Notes under the pieces: model-generated
What the model was told of the DNA's origin: nothing
Database searches by the model: none
The model's input: only the letters and a program-made list of their open reading frames with translations
Translations under genes and position numbers: made by a program
Shown here: piece by piece, positions 18,971 through 27,749 of the stretch
Layout: each line of letters starts with the position of its first letter
Position numbering within the stretch: position 1 is the first letter of the stretch
Assembly (NCBI GenBank): GCA_964473995.1
Contig: CAYYRB010000003.1
Coordinates: forward strand, 1-64,000
DNA: 64,000 nt
Reading direction: 5' to 3'
From: JAKRSD01 sp964473995
GTDB taxonomy: Bacteria > Bacteroidota > Bacteroidia > CAIKAF01

Positions 18971-21085
18971 TTACTGTTTAATCAGTTTGTGGATGATTCT
19001 GGACGTACCGCTTGCCATTTCCAGGAAGTAAATTCCATTGTTTAAGTGGGCAACGGAAAGGGTAACCGTTCCCGCTTCGGAAGGCAGTTGGCGGGCTTCA
19101 ATTATTCGGCCTGCGGCATCCATGATGCGCAAAACGGGTTGCTCGTTCAGATTGCTGTTCATGCGGATAACCAACTCAGTGGTCATGGGATTTGGGAATA
19201 TATCTACGGTTTGTAGCGAGTTGTCCTCAATTCCGGCGCAGGGAGCTGCAGAACCTACGGTAAATGCCTGATACACCGGATTGGACCAACCGCAACAGGC
19301 ATCTTTTACCCTGAGTCTTACCGAGTAAGCACCCTGTGTATTAATCGCAGGGGAAATTCCCGGATTTTGGTCTGAAGAGCTGAAGATGGCATTATTTACC
19401 GTGCCCGTGTAAATAATCCAATCATACTCCAAACCCGTTGTGGATGTTCCCAAGTTGACCCCATATCCTTCGCATATGGAGGGGGATATGGAGTTTATCA
19501 CGGGAGCGGGACGGTCTTCGGTAATTTGAATAAAGTTTGGTGCAATCACGGTTCCGTTATTCAGTTCATAAGAACCCGTTTGCGAAAAGAAAATGATGGC
19601 ATTGTTGCTTGCATTGGTATAGGTGGATCCAGAAGGGCCGTTGTTATTAAGGAATTGGGCTTGCGCGGGAAGTGTCCATGTTCCTGTAGGTTTTGAGATA
19701 GCAACCTCGGAACGGGTGCAGCCTGAGGCAAATAATTCGGCACTTAATTCTACACCCGACGCCACGCTTGTTCCGTTAATGGTAACAACCGCAGGGTTTA
19801 CGAAAGCCACGCCTTGTGACAACCCGTCCGCTCCATCACGGCCACGGCCTCCGCTGCCTCCGCTGCCTCCGTTACCGCCTAAGCCTCCCACGTAATTAAC
19901 GCCGCATCGGTTGCCTGAAAAGCCCTGTTGGCCAAGCCCTCCTTGAGTACCGGACTGACCGTCTTTTCCGCTTCCGCCTAATCCGGCTGATCCGGCATTC
20001 AGTTCACTGTCGAAAATTTGCGCATCGCTGGTTCCCGTGAAATATACGGCGAATGAACCTCCGCCGCCAAAGCCGCCGTTTCCGCCCAATCCGCCTTCAC
20101 CTCCGGCGCCGCCTGCACCTCCCTGACCGGCGTTACCGCCGCTTCCGCAGCTGCATGAGCAGCAGGTGCCTCTTGCGGCACCGCCGCCGCCGCCGCCTCC
20201 GCCGCCACCGTTTCCGGAAAGGCCGTTTTGTGGAACGGACAGAGGCGTGTAAAAGTCTGCATTAGGCGTAGGAGCCGCCGGCTTATCACCTGGTGCGAAA
20301 CCTGAACCATTCGCTCCGCTTTGGCCATTTCCTCCATTCCCTCCGTTGGCCGGGTTTTTATCACAATTAAAAATATTGCAGCCTCCGCTGGTTCCTGCAG
20401 ATCCTGCAGATCCTGCTGCGGTGCCGGTTGTACCCTGGGCTCCGGCTTGTCCGGCACTTCCATTGCTGCAGTCATTTCCAAAATTGCCACCGCCACCGCC
20501 GTTTCCTCCGGGATTTCCCCCGCCCGTGCCGGTTAAATCGGATCCATCTGCTCCGTTACTTCCGTTGCCTGCAAAAACTTTGACTCTGGAAATCACCGCA
20601 CCTGTGGCATTTTTGGCCCATACGCCATACACGGAACGACCTGTTCCTCCGGGCGTATTTCCCGTGGCATTTGCCGTACGAATGGTTAAATCAAGCAGCT
20701 TCCAGTTGCCGGTGCCGTTTGCTTTAAATCCCATCACATGTTCGGTAGAATTATCAATGCTCTCAAATCCCGACAAGGTGATGTCGGTTACCGCATTGGT
20801 TCTTTTAATCCATTTTCCGCCGGTAAGTGTGTAACCTCCTTCTATGATCATGCCTTCGGCAATGGGCAGAATGGTATCTACCTGATAGGTTCCCTGTAAG
20901 CAGCGGATTACTTTCCGGCTGTTTGTGGCATTGAGAACCGCATATTTTAAGGAAGCGGGTTGAGCCACGGTTCCCTCCGTTGATGTTCCGTTCGGGCTCA
21001 CATACCAAATATTACAGGCACTTTGCGCAAAAAGAGACAAAGAGATGGTTCCCTGAACCAACACAGAAAGAAGAATTTTTCTCAT
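18971..21085 (-). CDS. Glycine-rich T9SS type A secreted protein
   Basis: Secreted protein of 704 residues. Signal peptide: MRKILLSVLVQGTISLSLFAQ. Residues about 22-170 look like the start of a right-handed beta-helix (IWYVSPNGTSTEGTVAQPA, then IEGGYTLTGGKW). Residues 172-422 are dominated by Gly with Asn, Ser and Ala, with GGxGGxG runs and a Cys cluster TCCSCSCG near 307-314. About 430-610 include a PKD-like part. The last ~75 residues (VDIFPNPMTTELVIRM, then NGIYFLEM, IIHKLIKQ) form a type A sorting domain, cleaved and attached or released by the T9SS. The glycine-rich block resembles collagen-like or PE_PGRS-like fibrous regions by composition only. The function is unknown. Confidence 0.82.
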   Translation of the reverse strand: MRKILLSVLVQGTISLSLFAQSACNIWYVSPNGTSTEGTVAQPASLKYAVLNATNSRKVIRCLQGTYQVDTILPIAEGMIIEGGYTLTGGKWIKRTNAVTDITLSGFESIDNSTEHVMGFKANGTGNWKLLDLTIRTANATGNTPGGTGRSVYGVWAKNATGAVISRVKVFAGNGSNGADGSDLTGTGGGNPGGNGGGGGNFGNDCSNGSAGQAGAQGTTGTAAGSAGSAGTSGGCNIFNCDKNPANGGNGGNGQSGANGSGFAPGDKPAAPTPNADFYTPLSVPQNGLSGNGGGGGGGGGGAARGTCCSCSCGSGGNAGQGGAGGAGGEGGLGGNGGFGGGGSFAVYFTGTSDAQIFDSELNAGSAGLGGSGKDGQSGTQGGLGQQGFSGNRCGVNYVGGLGGNGGSGGSGGRGRDGADGLSQGVAFVNPAVVTINGTSVASGVELSAELFASGCTRSEVAISKPTGTWTLPAQAQFLNNNGPSGSTYTNASNNAIIFFSQTGSYELNNGTVIAPNFIQITEDRPAPVINSISPSICEGYGVNLGTSTTGLEYDWIIYTGTVNNAIFSSSDQNPGISPAINTQGAYSVRLRVKDACCGWSNPVYQAFTVGSAAPCAGIEDNSLQTVDIFPNPMTTELVIRMNSNLNEQPVLRIMDAAGRIIEARQLPSEAGTVTLSVAHLNNGIYFLEMASGTSRIIHKLIKQ
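19820..20572 (-). repeat. Glycine-rich low-complexity coding repeat
   Basis: Encodes residues 172-422 of the preceding protein. On the plus strand it reads as repeated CCGCC/TCC units, locally richer in GC than its neighbours. It is not a simple tandem repeat; unit length varies and includes spacers such as a non-glycine stretch at about residues 268-288. Confidence 0.8.
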
Positions 21086-21245
21086 GATGTAAGGCGATTA
21101 GTTGGACAAATTTAATCAAATCGGATTTCTATTCTCTTTTGAGTATTTTAAAAAGTGGAAGTTTTTCGCGTTTTTTTTCAAAAAACTTAAACTAAACAGG
21201 CGTTTTTATGTTTCGTGGAGTAGTTTCTGTTTTTAATTCAAAGCC

Positions 21246-23639
21246 ATGTTTAACAAATTCTTGCTCTTCTTCTTGTTTTTGACTTTTCAAATTGCCGCCC
21301 TTCAAGCACAAACCGGTGTCATCAAGGGAAAGGTGATCAACGCCGAGACGAACGAGCCCATTCCCTTTGCGAATGTTTTGGTGGTTGGAACCACCCTGGG
21401 TACAACAACAGATGTTGACGGCAATTTTGAACTGAAGAATCTGACTCCGGGTTTTACCAATCTTTCCGTTTCATTCCTGGGTTTCAAGACACTGCTTTTT
21501 CGCGATGTTCAGGTAACCAATGCCAAGGCGGCTTATGTTCAGATAGCCATTGAGCCTGCCGCCAAGGAAGTAGGGGAGGTGGTCATTCAGGCATCGCCTT
21601 TTAATAAGACCGAAGAAAGTCCCATTTCGCTGCGCACGGTGGGCATTGCCGAAATTGAACGAAACCCCGGCGGAAACCGGGATATTTCCAATGTATTGCG
21701 TTCTTTTCCGGGAGTAGCTTCCACGCCGGCCTTCCGAAATGATATTATTATCCGGGGTGGCTCTCCCGGTGAAAATCGTTTTTATTTGGATGGGATAGAA
21801 GTACCCGTCATTAATCACTTCCAAACCCAGGGAGCCTCGGGTGGTCCCGTCGGAATCATCAACGTGAACCTGATTCGGGAAGTGAACTTTTTTTCAGGGG
21901 CATTTCCTTCCAATCGCGGAAATGCGCTGAGCTCGGTTTTGGAATTCAATCAGGTAGACGGAGCGAGCGACCGGTGGAAATACCGTTTTGCCCTCGGTTC
22001 GTCGGATGCGGGAATAACGGCACAAGGCCCCATCGGAAAAAAGACCACTTTCATCGGCTCGTTCAGGGCCTCTTATTTGCAGTTTCTTTTCAAAGCACTT
22101 CGTTTACCCTTTCTTCCCACTTTTTATGATTATCAGATGAAATGGAAAATCAAATTGGACAGAAAAAATGAAATCTCCATTATCAGTCTGGGTGCTTTAG
22201 ATCGGTTCCGCTTAAATCTGAAGGATGATGAAACGGAACTTCAGCGCTATCAGCTTAATTTTCTTCCGGTAAACAATCAATGGAATTACACGCTGGGAAT
22301 CACGTACCGCCATTTCGGTGATAAAGGGAACCATTTGGTGGTTTTGAGCCGGAATATGTTGAATAACCGTGCCTTTAAATATGCGGGAAATGATGATTCG
22401 GATCCTGCCAATAAAATACAGGACTTCAATTCCAACGAGATTGAAAATAAATTGCGCTACGAATACTCTGCCCGGGTTGGAACCTGGAAGTTTTCAGGCG
22501 GAGCGGGATTCGAATATGCCCGGTTTACCAATTATACCTTCAGTAAGTTTAAAACTTTCGGAGGCGGTGTGGATACGGTAGAATTTAACAGTGCCATTGA
22601 TTTATACATCGGTAGCCTATTCGGACAGGTGAGCAAATCCTTGTTTAAGGAAAGGCTGAGTCTCTCTCTAGGTCTCCGTACAGATTTTAACAGCTTCAAT
22701 GCAAATATGCTTAATCCCATCAATCAGCTTTCGCCTCGGTTCAGTGCCAGCGTAAAAGTGACGGATTGGTTTAACATCAATGCGAATGCTGGCAGGTATT
22801 ACCAAAGGCCGAATTACCTGTTGCTCGGTTTCAGGGATGCACAAGGCGCTCTTGCCAACAAGGAGAATGGCCTGAAGTATATCCGTGCCGATCATGCCGT
22901 GGGCGGATTGGAATTTATTCCCACCCCTAATACACGGGTTACCGTGGAAGGATTTTATAAATGGTATGCCAATTATCCGTTTAATCTCCGCGACAGTACT
23001 TCATTGGCGAATGAAGGGGCCGGGTTCGGCGTGGTGGGCAATGTGCCTGCGGATAGCCGCGGCCGAGGAAGGGCTTACGGACTTGAGGTTTTGGCACAAC
23101 AAAAACTATTTAAAGGATTCTATGGTATTCTTGCGTACACTTTCGTTATCAGCGAATTTACCGATAGAAACGGAAATTACATTCCTTCTTCCTGGGATAA
23201 TCGCCACATCATCACCCTTACCGCGGGATACAAAATCAAAGGGAACTGGGAGTTTGGCGCCCGTTGGCGTTTATTGGCCGGTCAGCCTTTCACGCCTATA
23301 GATACAGCCACCTCTCTGCTCATTCCAGTATATGATGTTACCGGATTTGGCATACAGGATTCAGATCGCCTGAATACCCTGCGCTCCAAGCCGTTTCATC
23401 AATTGGATATACGCGTGGATAAATCCTTTTTCTTTAAAAAATGGAGTTTGAATCTGTATTTAGATATACAAAATGTGTACAATTTCAAATTCAAAGGGCA
23501 GGATTTTCTTAGTATAGAGCGCGATGCCAACGGAAACGGCATTCAAAATCCTGACCAACCGGGTTCATATATTCCCCGTTTCTTGCCGAACCGCTCGGGT
23601 ACGGTTATTCCTACGTTGGGTGTGATTATTGACTTTTAA
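21246..23639 (+). CDS. TonB-dependent outer-membrane receptor
   Basis: Outer-membrane barrel of 797 residues for energised uptake of a ligand I cannot identify. A signal peptide ends near ALQAQ (residue 22). A carboxypeptidase-regulatory-like domain (about 23-108; GVIKGKVINAETNEPIPFAN, DVDGNFELKNL) precedes a plug (about 120-235; NVLRSFPGVASTPAF, IIIRGGSPGENRFYLDG) and the barrel, which ends in an aromatic residue (GVIIDF). No SusD-like or other partner lies beside it, so it is not a classical SusCD pair. A strong bidirectional terminator follows. Confidence 0.9.
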   Translation: MFNKFLLFFLFLTFQIAALQAQTGVIKGKVINAETNEPIPFANVLVVGTTLGTTTDVDGNFELKNLTPGFTNLSVSFLGFKTLLFRDVQVTNAKAAYVQIAIEPAAKEVGEVVIQASPFNKTEESPISLRTVGIAEIERNPGGNRDISNVLRSFPGVASTPAFRNDIIIRGGSPGENRFYLDGIEVPVINHFQTQGASGGPVGIINVNLIREVNFFSGAFPSNRGNALSSVLEFNQVDGASDRWKYRFALGSSDAGITAQGPIGKKTTFIGSFRASYLQFLFKALRLPFLPTFYDYQMKWKIKLDRKNEISIISLGALDRFRLNLKDDETELQRYQLNFLPVNNQWNYTLGITYRHFGDKGNHLVVLSRNMLNNRAFKYAGNDDSDPANKIQDFNSNEIENKLRYEYSARVGTWKFSGGAGFEYARFTNYTFSKFKTFGGGVDTVEFNSAIDLYIGSLFGQVSKSLFKERLSLSLGLRTDFNSFNANMLNPINQLSPRFSASVKVTDWFNINANAGRYYQRPNYLLLGFRDAQGALANKENGLKYIRADHAVGGLEFIPTPNTRVTVEGFYKWYANYPFNLRDSTSLANEGAGFGVVGNVPADSRGRGRAYGLEVLAQQKLFKGFYGILAYTFVISEFTDRNGNYIPSSWDNRHIITLTAGYKIKGNWEFGARWRLLAGQPFTPIDTATSLLIPVYDVTGFGIQDSDRLNTLRSKPFHQLDIRVDKSFFFKKWSLNLYLDIQNVYNFKFKGQDFLSIERDANGNGIQNPDQPGSYIPRFLPNRSGTVIPTLGVIIDF

Positions 23640-23661
23640 ACCATTCAAGGAATTGATAAAC

Positions 23662-23693
23662 AAAAAAGGCTGTCTTTTCGGACAGCCTTTTTT
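23662..23693. terminator. Bidirectional terminator between the TonB receptor and pnp
   Basis: A perfect 13-bp stem: AAAAAAGGCTGTC (23662-23674) with GACAGCCTTTTTT (23681-23693), loop TTTTCG. It lies between two convergent stops and works in both directions. Confidence 0.92.
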
Positions 23694-23713
23694 TATGGGA
23701 ATGTAATTCATGT

Positions 23714-25855
23714 TTAATTATTCACTTCTCTTTCCGGTCTGGGGAGAAGTACCTTGCGCGACAATTTAAATTTGCCTGTTTTTTCGTCGATACCGATCAG
23801 TTTTATTTCTACGATATCACCGGGTTTCAGGTATTCATCCACATTTTCTACACGTTTCCAGTCAATTTCTGAAACGTGCAGTAATCCCTGACGGCCTGGA
23901 AGGAATTCTACGAAAGAACCGAAAGCGACATTGGAAACAACTTTACCCTGGTATACTTCACCTACCTCGGGAGTAGCCGTGATTCCCTTGATTCTAAGAA
24001 CCGCAGCGCGCATTCCCTCTTCATCGTTGGATGCGATTTCCACCACACCTTTATTATCTACTTCTTCTATGGTAATGGTCGTATTGGTCGTTTTCTGAAT
24101 TTCCTGAATGATTTTTCCGCCCGGTCCTATCACGGCGCCGATAAATTCCTGTGGAATGATCAGTTTGGTGATGCGTGGTACAAAAGACTTGTAATCCGCA
24201 CGAGGGGCGGGTAACGCTTCATTCATTTTGCCAAGAATGTGAAGACGCCCTTTGCGGGCCTGCTCCAGAGCCTCTGTCAGGATTTCAAAAGAAAGTCCGT
24301 CGATTTTGATATCCATCTGGCAGGCGGTGATTCCTTTAGACGTTCCGCAAACTTTAAAATCCATATCGCCCAGGTGATCTTCATCCCCAAGAATGTCTGA
24401 TAACACAGCGTATTTGCCGGTATTGTCGGTAATGAGACCCATGGCTATTCCCGAAACGTGTTCCGGAATTTTCACCCCTGAATCCATCAGCGCAAGTGAG
24501 CCTGCGCAAACAGTGGCCATGGAGGAAGATCCGTTTGATTCTAAAATATCGGAAACGATGCGCACCGTATATGGATTGTCGGACATGTTTTTTACGGTGT
24601 TCTTCAAGGCACGGTAAGCCAGGTTTCCATGGCCAACTTCACGGCGGCTAAGTCCGGTCATCCGTTTTACTTCACCCGTGGAAAAGGGAGGGAAGTTATA
24701 GTGGAGCATGAAGCGTTCGGTATCCTGCAAAAGGGGTAAGTCGATAAGTTGTTCGTCCAATTTAGTTCCCAAGGTAACCGTAGTGAGCGACTGGGTTTCA
24801 CCTCTGGTAAACAAGGCCGATCCGTGAGCAGAGGGAAGATAATCAGATTCAATCCAGATGGGGCGGATTTCATCCGTTTTTCTGCCGTCAAGCCGTTTTC
24901 TCTCGTCAAGTACGAGACGGCGGGAAGCTTCCCATTCCAGATCAGCGAAATATTTATTGATGAACGACTTTTTTGTTTCTAATTCTTCCTCAGAATAGCG
25001 AGCCGAAAACTCCTCGCGAATTACTTTTATCGCTTCCCGGCGGGCCTTTTTGTCTTTTACCGTTCCGGAAATCAGTTCGTAAATTTTGGGATATACTTCG
25101 GAGCGCATGGCCGCTAAAACCTCCTCATCCTGCGGAATGGGTGCGATTTCGCGCTTTACCTGAGAGGTTGACACTTTGGATGCCAGTTCAATCTGGGCCT
25201 TGCATTGAAGTTTAATAGCTTCGTGGGCGGCGGCGATGGCTTCCACCATTTCCGATTCAGAGATTTCTTTCATTTCACCTTCCACCATCACGATGTTTTT
25301 TTCGCCGGCGGCAATGATCATATCAATGGAAGACTCTTTAATTTGCTCCGTGGTTGGGTTGATGATGAGCTGCCCGTTTACTTTTCCTACGCGAACTTCA
25401 GATACAGGACCGTTGAACGGAATATCGGAAACCATAAGCGCGGATGATGCGGCCAGACATGCCAGCGCATCGGGCTGTGTGTTTTCCTCTGCCGAAACTA
25501 GCGTAACAATTATCTGCACCTCGCACAGGTAATCTTCTGGGAACAGCGGACGAAGGGCCCGATCAATTAATCGAGAAATGAGAATTTCATTGTCGGAAGG
25601 CCTTGCCTCACGGCGAAGGAAGCTTCCCGGAATCCGTCCTGCAGCTGCAAATTTTTCACGGTATTCCACACTTAGCGGAAAAAAATCCTGTCCCTCTTTG
25701 GCTTCTTTTGCGGCCACTACAGTAGCCAAAATCATGGTATTGCCCTGGATAAGCATTACAGACCCGTCTGCCTGTCTGGCCACTTTACCGGTTTCCAACG
25801 TAATGGTTTGGTTGGGCGTGGCTTGAAATGTGTGTTGAATTGCTTGTAGACTCAT
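23714..25855 (-). CDS. pnp: Polyribonucleotide nucleotidyltransferase (PNPase)
   Basis: 3'-5' phosphorolytic exoribonuclease of the cytoplasm; 713 residues, the usual length. Two RNase PH-like domains (about 10-145 and 310-540, the second with HYNFPPFSTGEVKRM and the active-site DILGDEDHLGDMDFKV) flank an all-helical segment. KH (about 555-615; IGPGGKIIQEIQ) and S1 (about 620-700; VYQGKVVSNVAFGSFVEF) RNA-binding domains follow. It lies directly downstream of rpsO, the conserved bacterial order, separated by a hairpin that may be a terminator or a processing site. Confidence 0.97.
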   Translation of the reverse strand: MSLQAIQHTFQATPNQTITLETGKVARQADGSVMLIQGNTMILATVVAAKEAKEGQDFFPLSVEYREKFAAAGRIPGSFLRREARPSDNEILISRLIDRALRPLFPEDYLCEVQIIVTLVSAEENTQPDALACLAASSALMVSDIPFNGPVSEVRVGKVNGQLIINPTTEQIKESSIDMIIAAGEKNIVMVEGEMKEISESEMVEAIAAAHEAIKLQCKAQIELASKVSTSQVKREIAPIPQDEEVLAAMRSEVYPKIYELISGTVKDKKARREAIKVIREEFSARYSEEELETKKSFINKYFADLEWEASRRLVLDERKRLDGRKTDEIRPIWIESDYLPSAHGSALFTRGETQSLTTVTLGTKLDEQLIDLPLLQDTERFMLHYNFPPFSTGEVKRMTGLSRREVGHGNLAYRALKNTVKNMSDNPYTVRIVSDILESNGSSSMATVCAGSLALMDSGVKIPEHVSGIAMGLITDNTGKYAVLSDILGDEDHLGDMDFKVCGTSKGITACQMDIKIDGLSFEILTEALEQARKGRLHILGKMNEALPAPRADYKSFVPRITKLIIPQEFIGAVIGPGGKIIQEIQKTTNTTITIEEVDNKGVVEIASNDEEGMRAAVLRIKGITATPEVGEVYQGKVVSNVAFGSFVEFLPGRQGLLHVSEIDWKRVENVDEYLKPGDIVEIKLIGIDEKTGKFKLSRKVLLPRPEREVNN

Positions 25856-25884
25856 GTTGTAGAGTAAGATTTGTTTAAAAAAGA

Positions 25885-25910
25885 AAAAGGCAATTTTAAA
25901 ATTGCCTTTT
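25885..25910 (-). terminator. rpsO-pnp intergenic hairpin, 26-bp perfect palindrome
   Basis: AAAAGGCAATTTT (25885-25897) is followed at once by its reverse complement AAAATTGCCTTTT. On the minus strand it lies 11 nt after the rpsO stop and ends in four T, so it can terminate or attenuate transcription into pnp. In E. coli the equivalent hairpin is cut by RNase III; whether that happens here is inference. Confidence 0.7.
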
Positions 25911-25921
25911 CCGTGATTGCG

Positions 25922-26191
25922 TTATTTACGGATGTTCAATTCTTTAATAATGGCGCGATATCTTTCAATATCTTTGTTTTTAAGGTAGTTGAGCAGTTTT
26001 TTGCGTTTCCCTACCAAATTAACCAGAGAGCGTTCTGTGTTGAAGTCGCCTTTGTGTTGTTTCAGGTGGTTAGACAAATGTTCAATTCTGAATGTGAACA
26101 GGGCAATTTGCCCTTCGGCCGAACCTGTATTGGTCTCTGCGCCTCCGTGTTTTTTGAAAATTTCTTTTTTCGTTTCTGCAGTCAGGTACAT
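25922..26191 (-). CDS. rpsO: 30S ribosomal protein S15
   Basis: Ribosomal protein uS15 that binds 16S rRNA helices 20-22 early in 30S assembly. Its 89 residues are full length with the signatures GSAEGQIALFTFRIEHLSNHL, shortened here to the core LFTFRIEHLSNHLKQHKGD, then RSLVNLVGKRKKLLNYL. It is unusual among genes of this window in having a canonical Shine-Dalgarno sequence: AAGGAG (26199-26204 on the minus strand), 7 nt from the ATG. A complete promoter, TTG-N19-TATATTTG, lies upstream. pnp follows. Confidence 0.97.
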   Translation of the reverse strand: MYLTAETKKEIFKKHGGAETNTGSAEGQIALFTFRIEHLSNHLKQHKGDFNTERSLVNLVGKRKKLLNYLKNKDIERYRAIIKELNIRK

Positions 26192-26198
26192 TATCGTT

Positions 26199-26204
26199 CT
26201 CCTT
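26199..26204 (-). promoter_or_regulatory. Strong Shine-Dalgarno sequence of rpsO
   Basis: AAGGAG, within an AAAAAGGAG run, is placed 7 nt before the start codon. None of the other starts I checked in this window (pnp, gltA, lon, tal, amn, plsY, tpiA) has a comparable site; Bacteroidota generally do without one. Confidence 0.75.
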
Positions 26205-26225
26205 TTTGCTTTTTAATTAAGGGCG

Positions 26226-26255
26226 CAAATATAAGGTACTTTTTTAAAACACCAA
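26226..26255 (-). promoter_or_regulatory. Promoter of rpsO-pnp
   Basis: TATATTTG (26226-26233, minus strand) matches the -7 box exactly, and TTG (26253-26255) stands 19 nt upstream of it as a -33 element. This is one of the two best-formed promoters in the window. The predicted leader is about 30 nt. Confidence 0.75.
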
Positions 26256-26404
26256 GGGAACGGCTTAATTTTCTTTTCCTTAATCCCGAAAGATATTTGT
26301 GTGAATTCAGGCTTAAAAAAATATAATTGTCGGACATCATTGGAAAAGGAAAATTTACTACTTTTCCACCCCGAAATCAAGAAGAAAAGTTTAAGGTAAA
26401 TTTT

Positions 26405-27691
26405 ATGTCAGAAAAAGCCGAAATCATCCTGGAAGGAAAGAAGTATGAGTTGCCCGTGATGACGGGAACGGAGAATGAGAAAGCCATTGATATTAATGCA
26501 TTGCGCCAGGATACCGGTTACATCACCCTGGATTCAGGTTACAAAAATACCGGTGCCACCATCAGTAAGATTACCTTCTTGGATGGGGAAGATGGCATAT
26601 TGCGCTACCGTGGGTTTCCTATAGAGCAATTGGCCGAACGATCTAATTTTTTGGAAGTGGCTTATTTGTTAATCAACGGTGAGCTTCCCAAGAAATCGGA
26701 ATTGGATTCTTTCAGTGAGAAAATAAAAATGCATACCCTCATTCACGAGGATATGAAGCGTTTTTACAAGGCATATCCTACTTATGCGCACCCAATGGGC
26801 GTGGTAGCCTCTATTACCTGTTCTCTTTCTACTTTCTATCCGGGTTCGCTTAATCCGAACCGGCCCAAGGATAAGGTGGATCTGACGATTACGCGTTTGT
26901 TAGCCAAGTTCCCCACCATCGCCGCCTGGGCTTATAAAAACAGTGTAGGACATCCGGTGGAATATCCCAAAAATTCGCTGGGATATGTGGAGAATTTCCT
27001 CTCGATGATGTTTTCACTGCCTTCGCAGCATTACGAAATAGATCCCGTGGTGGTTAGCGCTTTGGATAAATTGTTGATTTTACATGCCGACCATGAGCAG
27101 AACTGCTCCACGTCCACCGTGCGTATCGTAGGTTCTTCACAGGCCAATTTGTACGGTTCAATTGCGGCAGGTTGTATCGCACTTTGGGGTCCGCTTCATG
27201 GCGGTGCAAACCAAGCCGTTATCGAGATGCTCGATCTCATCAAGGAAGATGGCGGAGACGTTTCTAAGTGGGTGGCTAAAGCAAAAGATAAAAATGATCC
27301 GTTCCGCCTCATGGGATTCGGACACCGTGTGTACAAAAACTTTGATCCGCGCGCCAAAATCATTAAAAAGGCCTGCGACGATGTGTTGAATAAACTGGGT
27401 ATTCACGATCCGGTGCTTGATATTGCCAAGCAGCTGGAAGAGGCCGCACTTACTGATGATTATTTCGTAGAGCGTAAACTCTATCCAAATGTGGACTTCT
27501 ATTCAGGTATTATTTACCGTGCCATCGGTATCCCCGTAGATATGTTTACCGTAATGTTCGCGTTGGGTCGTCTGCCGGGATGGATTGCACAGTGGAGAGA
27601 AATGGTAGACAATAAAGAGCCGATCGGCCGTCCCCGTCAGATTTATACCGGGTACACCCGTCGGGATTATGTCAACATAGCCGAACGTTAA
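26405..27691 (+). CDS. gltA: Citrate synthase
   Basis: Condenses acetyl-CoA and oxaloacetate to citrate, entering the TCA cycle. The start at 26405 (MSEKAEIILEGKKYELPVMT) gives 428 residues, the size of type II, NADH-sensitive hexameric enzymes; the longer upstream reading would need a non-ATG start and adds nothing family-like. Visible signatures: YITLDSGYKNTGATISKITF, catalytic His in LHADHEQNCSTSTVR, His in WGPLHGGANQAV, and catalytic Asp in YPNVDFYSGI, with the MGFGHRVYKNFDPRA motif. A near-consensus GATATTTG is found about 105 nt upstream. A terminator follows the gene. Confidence 0.96.
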   Translation: MSEKAEIILEGKKYELPVMTGTENEKAIDINALRQDTGYITLDSGYKNTGATISKITFLDGEDGILRYRGFPIEQLAERSNFLEVAYLLINGELPKKSELDSFSEKIKMHTLIHEDMKRFYKAYPTYAHPMGVVASITCSLSTFYPGSLNPNRPKDKVDLTITRLLAKFPTIAAWAYKNSVGHPVEYPKNSLGYVENFLSMMFSLPSQHYEIDPVVVSALDKLLILHADHEQNCSTSTVRIVGSSQANLYGSIAAGCIALWGPLHGGANQAVIEMLDLIKEDGGDVSKWVAKAKDKNDPFRLMGFGHRVYKNFDPRAKIIKKACDDVLNKLGIHDPVLDIAKQLEEAALTDDYFVERKLYPNVDFYSGIIYRAIGIPVDMFTVMFALGRLPGWIAQWREMVDNKEPIGRPRQIYTGYTRRDYVNIAER

Positions 27692-27713
27692 CAAGCATAT
27701 CTTTGTATAGGTA

Positions 27714-27745
27714 AAAGGCTGTCGCACGATGCGGCGGCCTTTTTT
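27714..27745 (+). terminator. Terminator of gltA
   Basis: A 13-bp stem (27714-27726 with 27730-27742, two G-T wobbles), loop CGA, followed by a T run. It begins 22 nt after the gltA stop; the A run on its left may also serve the GH31 gene from the other side. Confidence 0.85.
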
Positions 27746-27749
27746 ATTG

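Noticed and set aside
19999..20496. Long open frames in the other frames and strand of the glycine-rich gene
   Set aside because: They arise from the low-complexity, GC-rich codons (few stops); their proteins are Ala/Pro/Arg-rich and not family-like.
27698..27705. TATCTTTG box just after gltA
   Set aside because: The gltA terminator starts a few nt later, leaving no room for a transcript; taken as chance or a terminator-bound tiny RNA without support.
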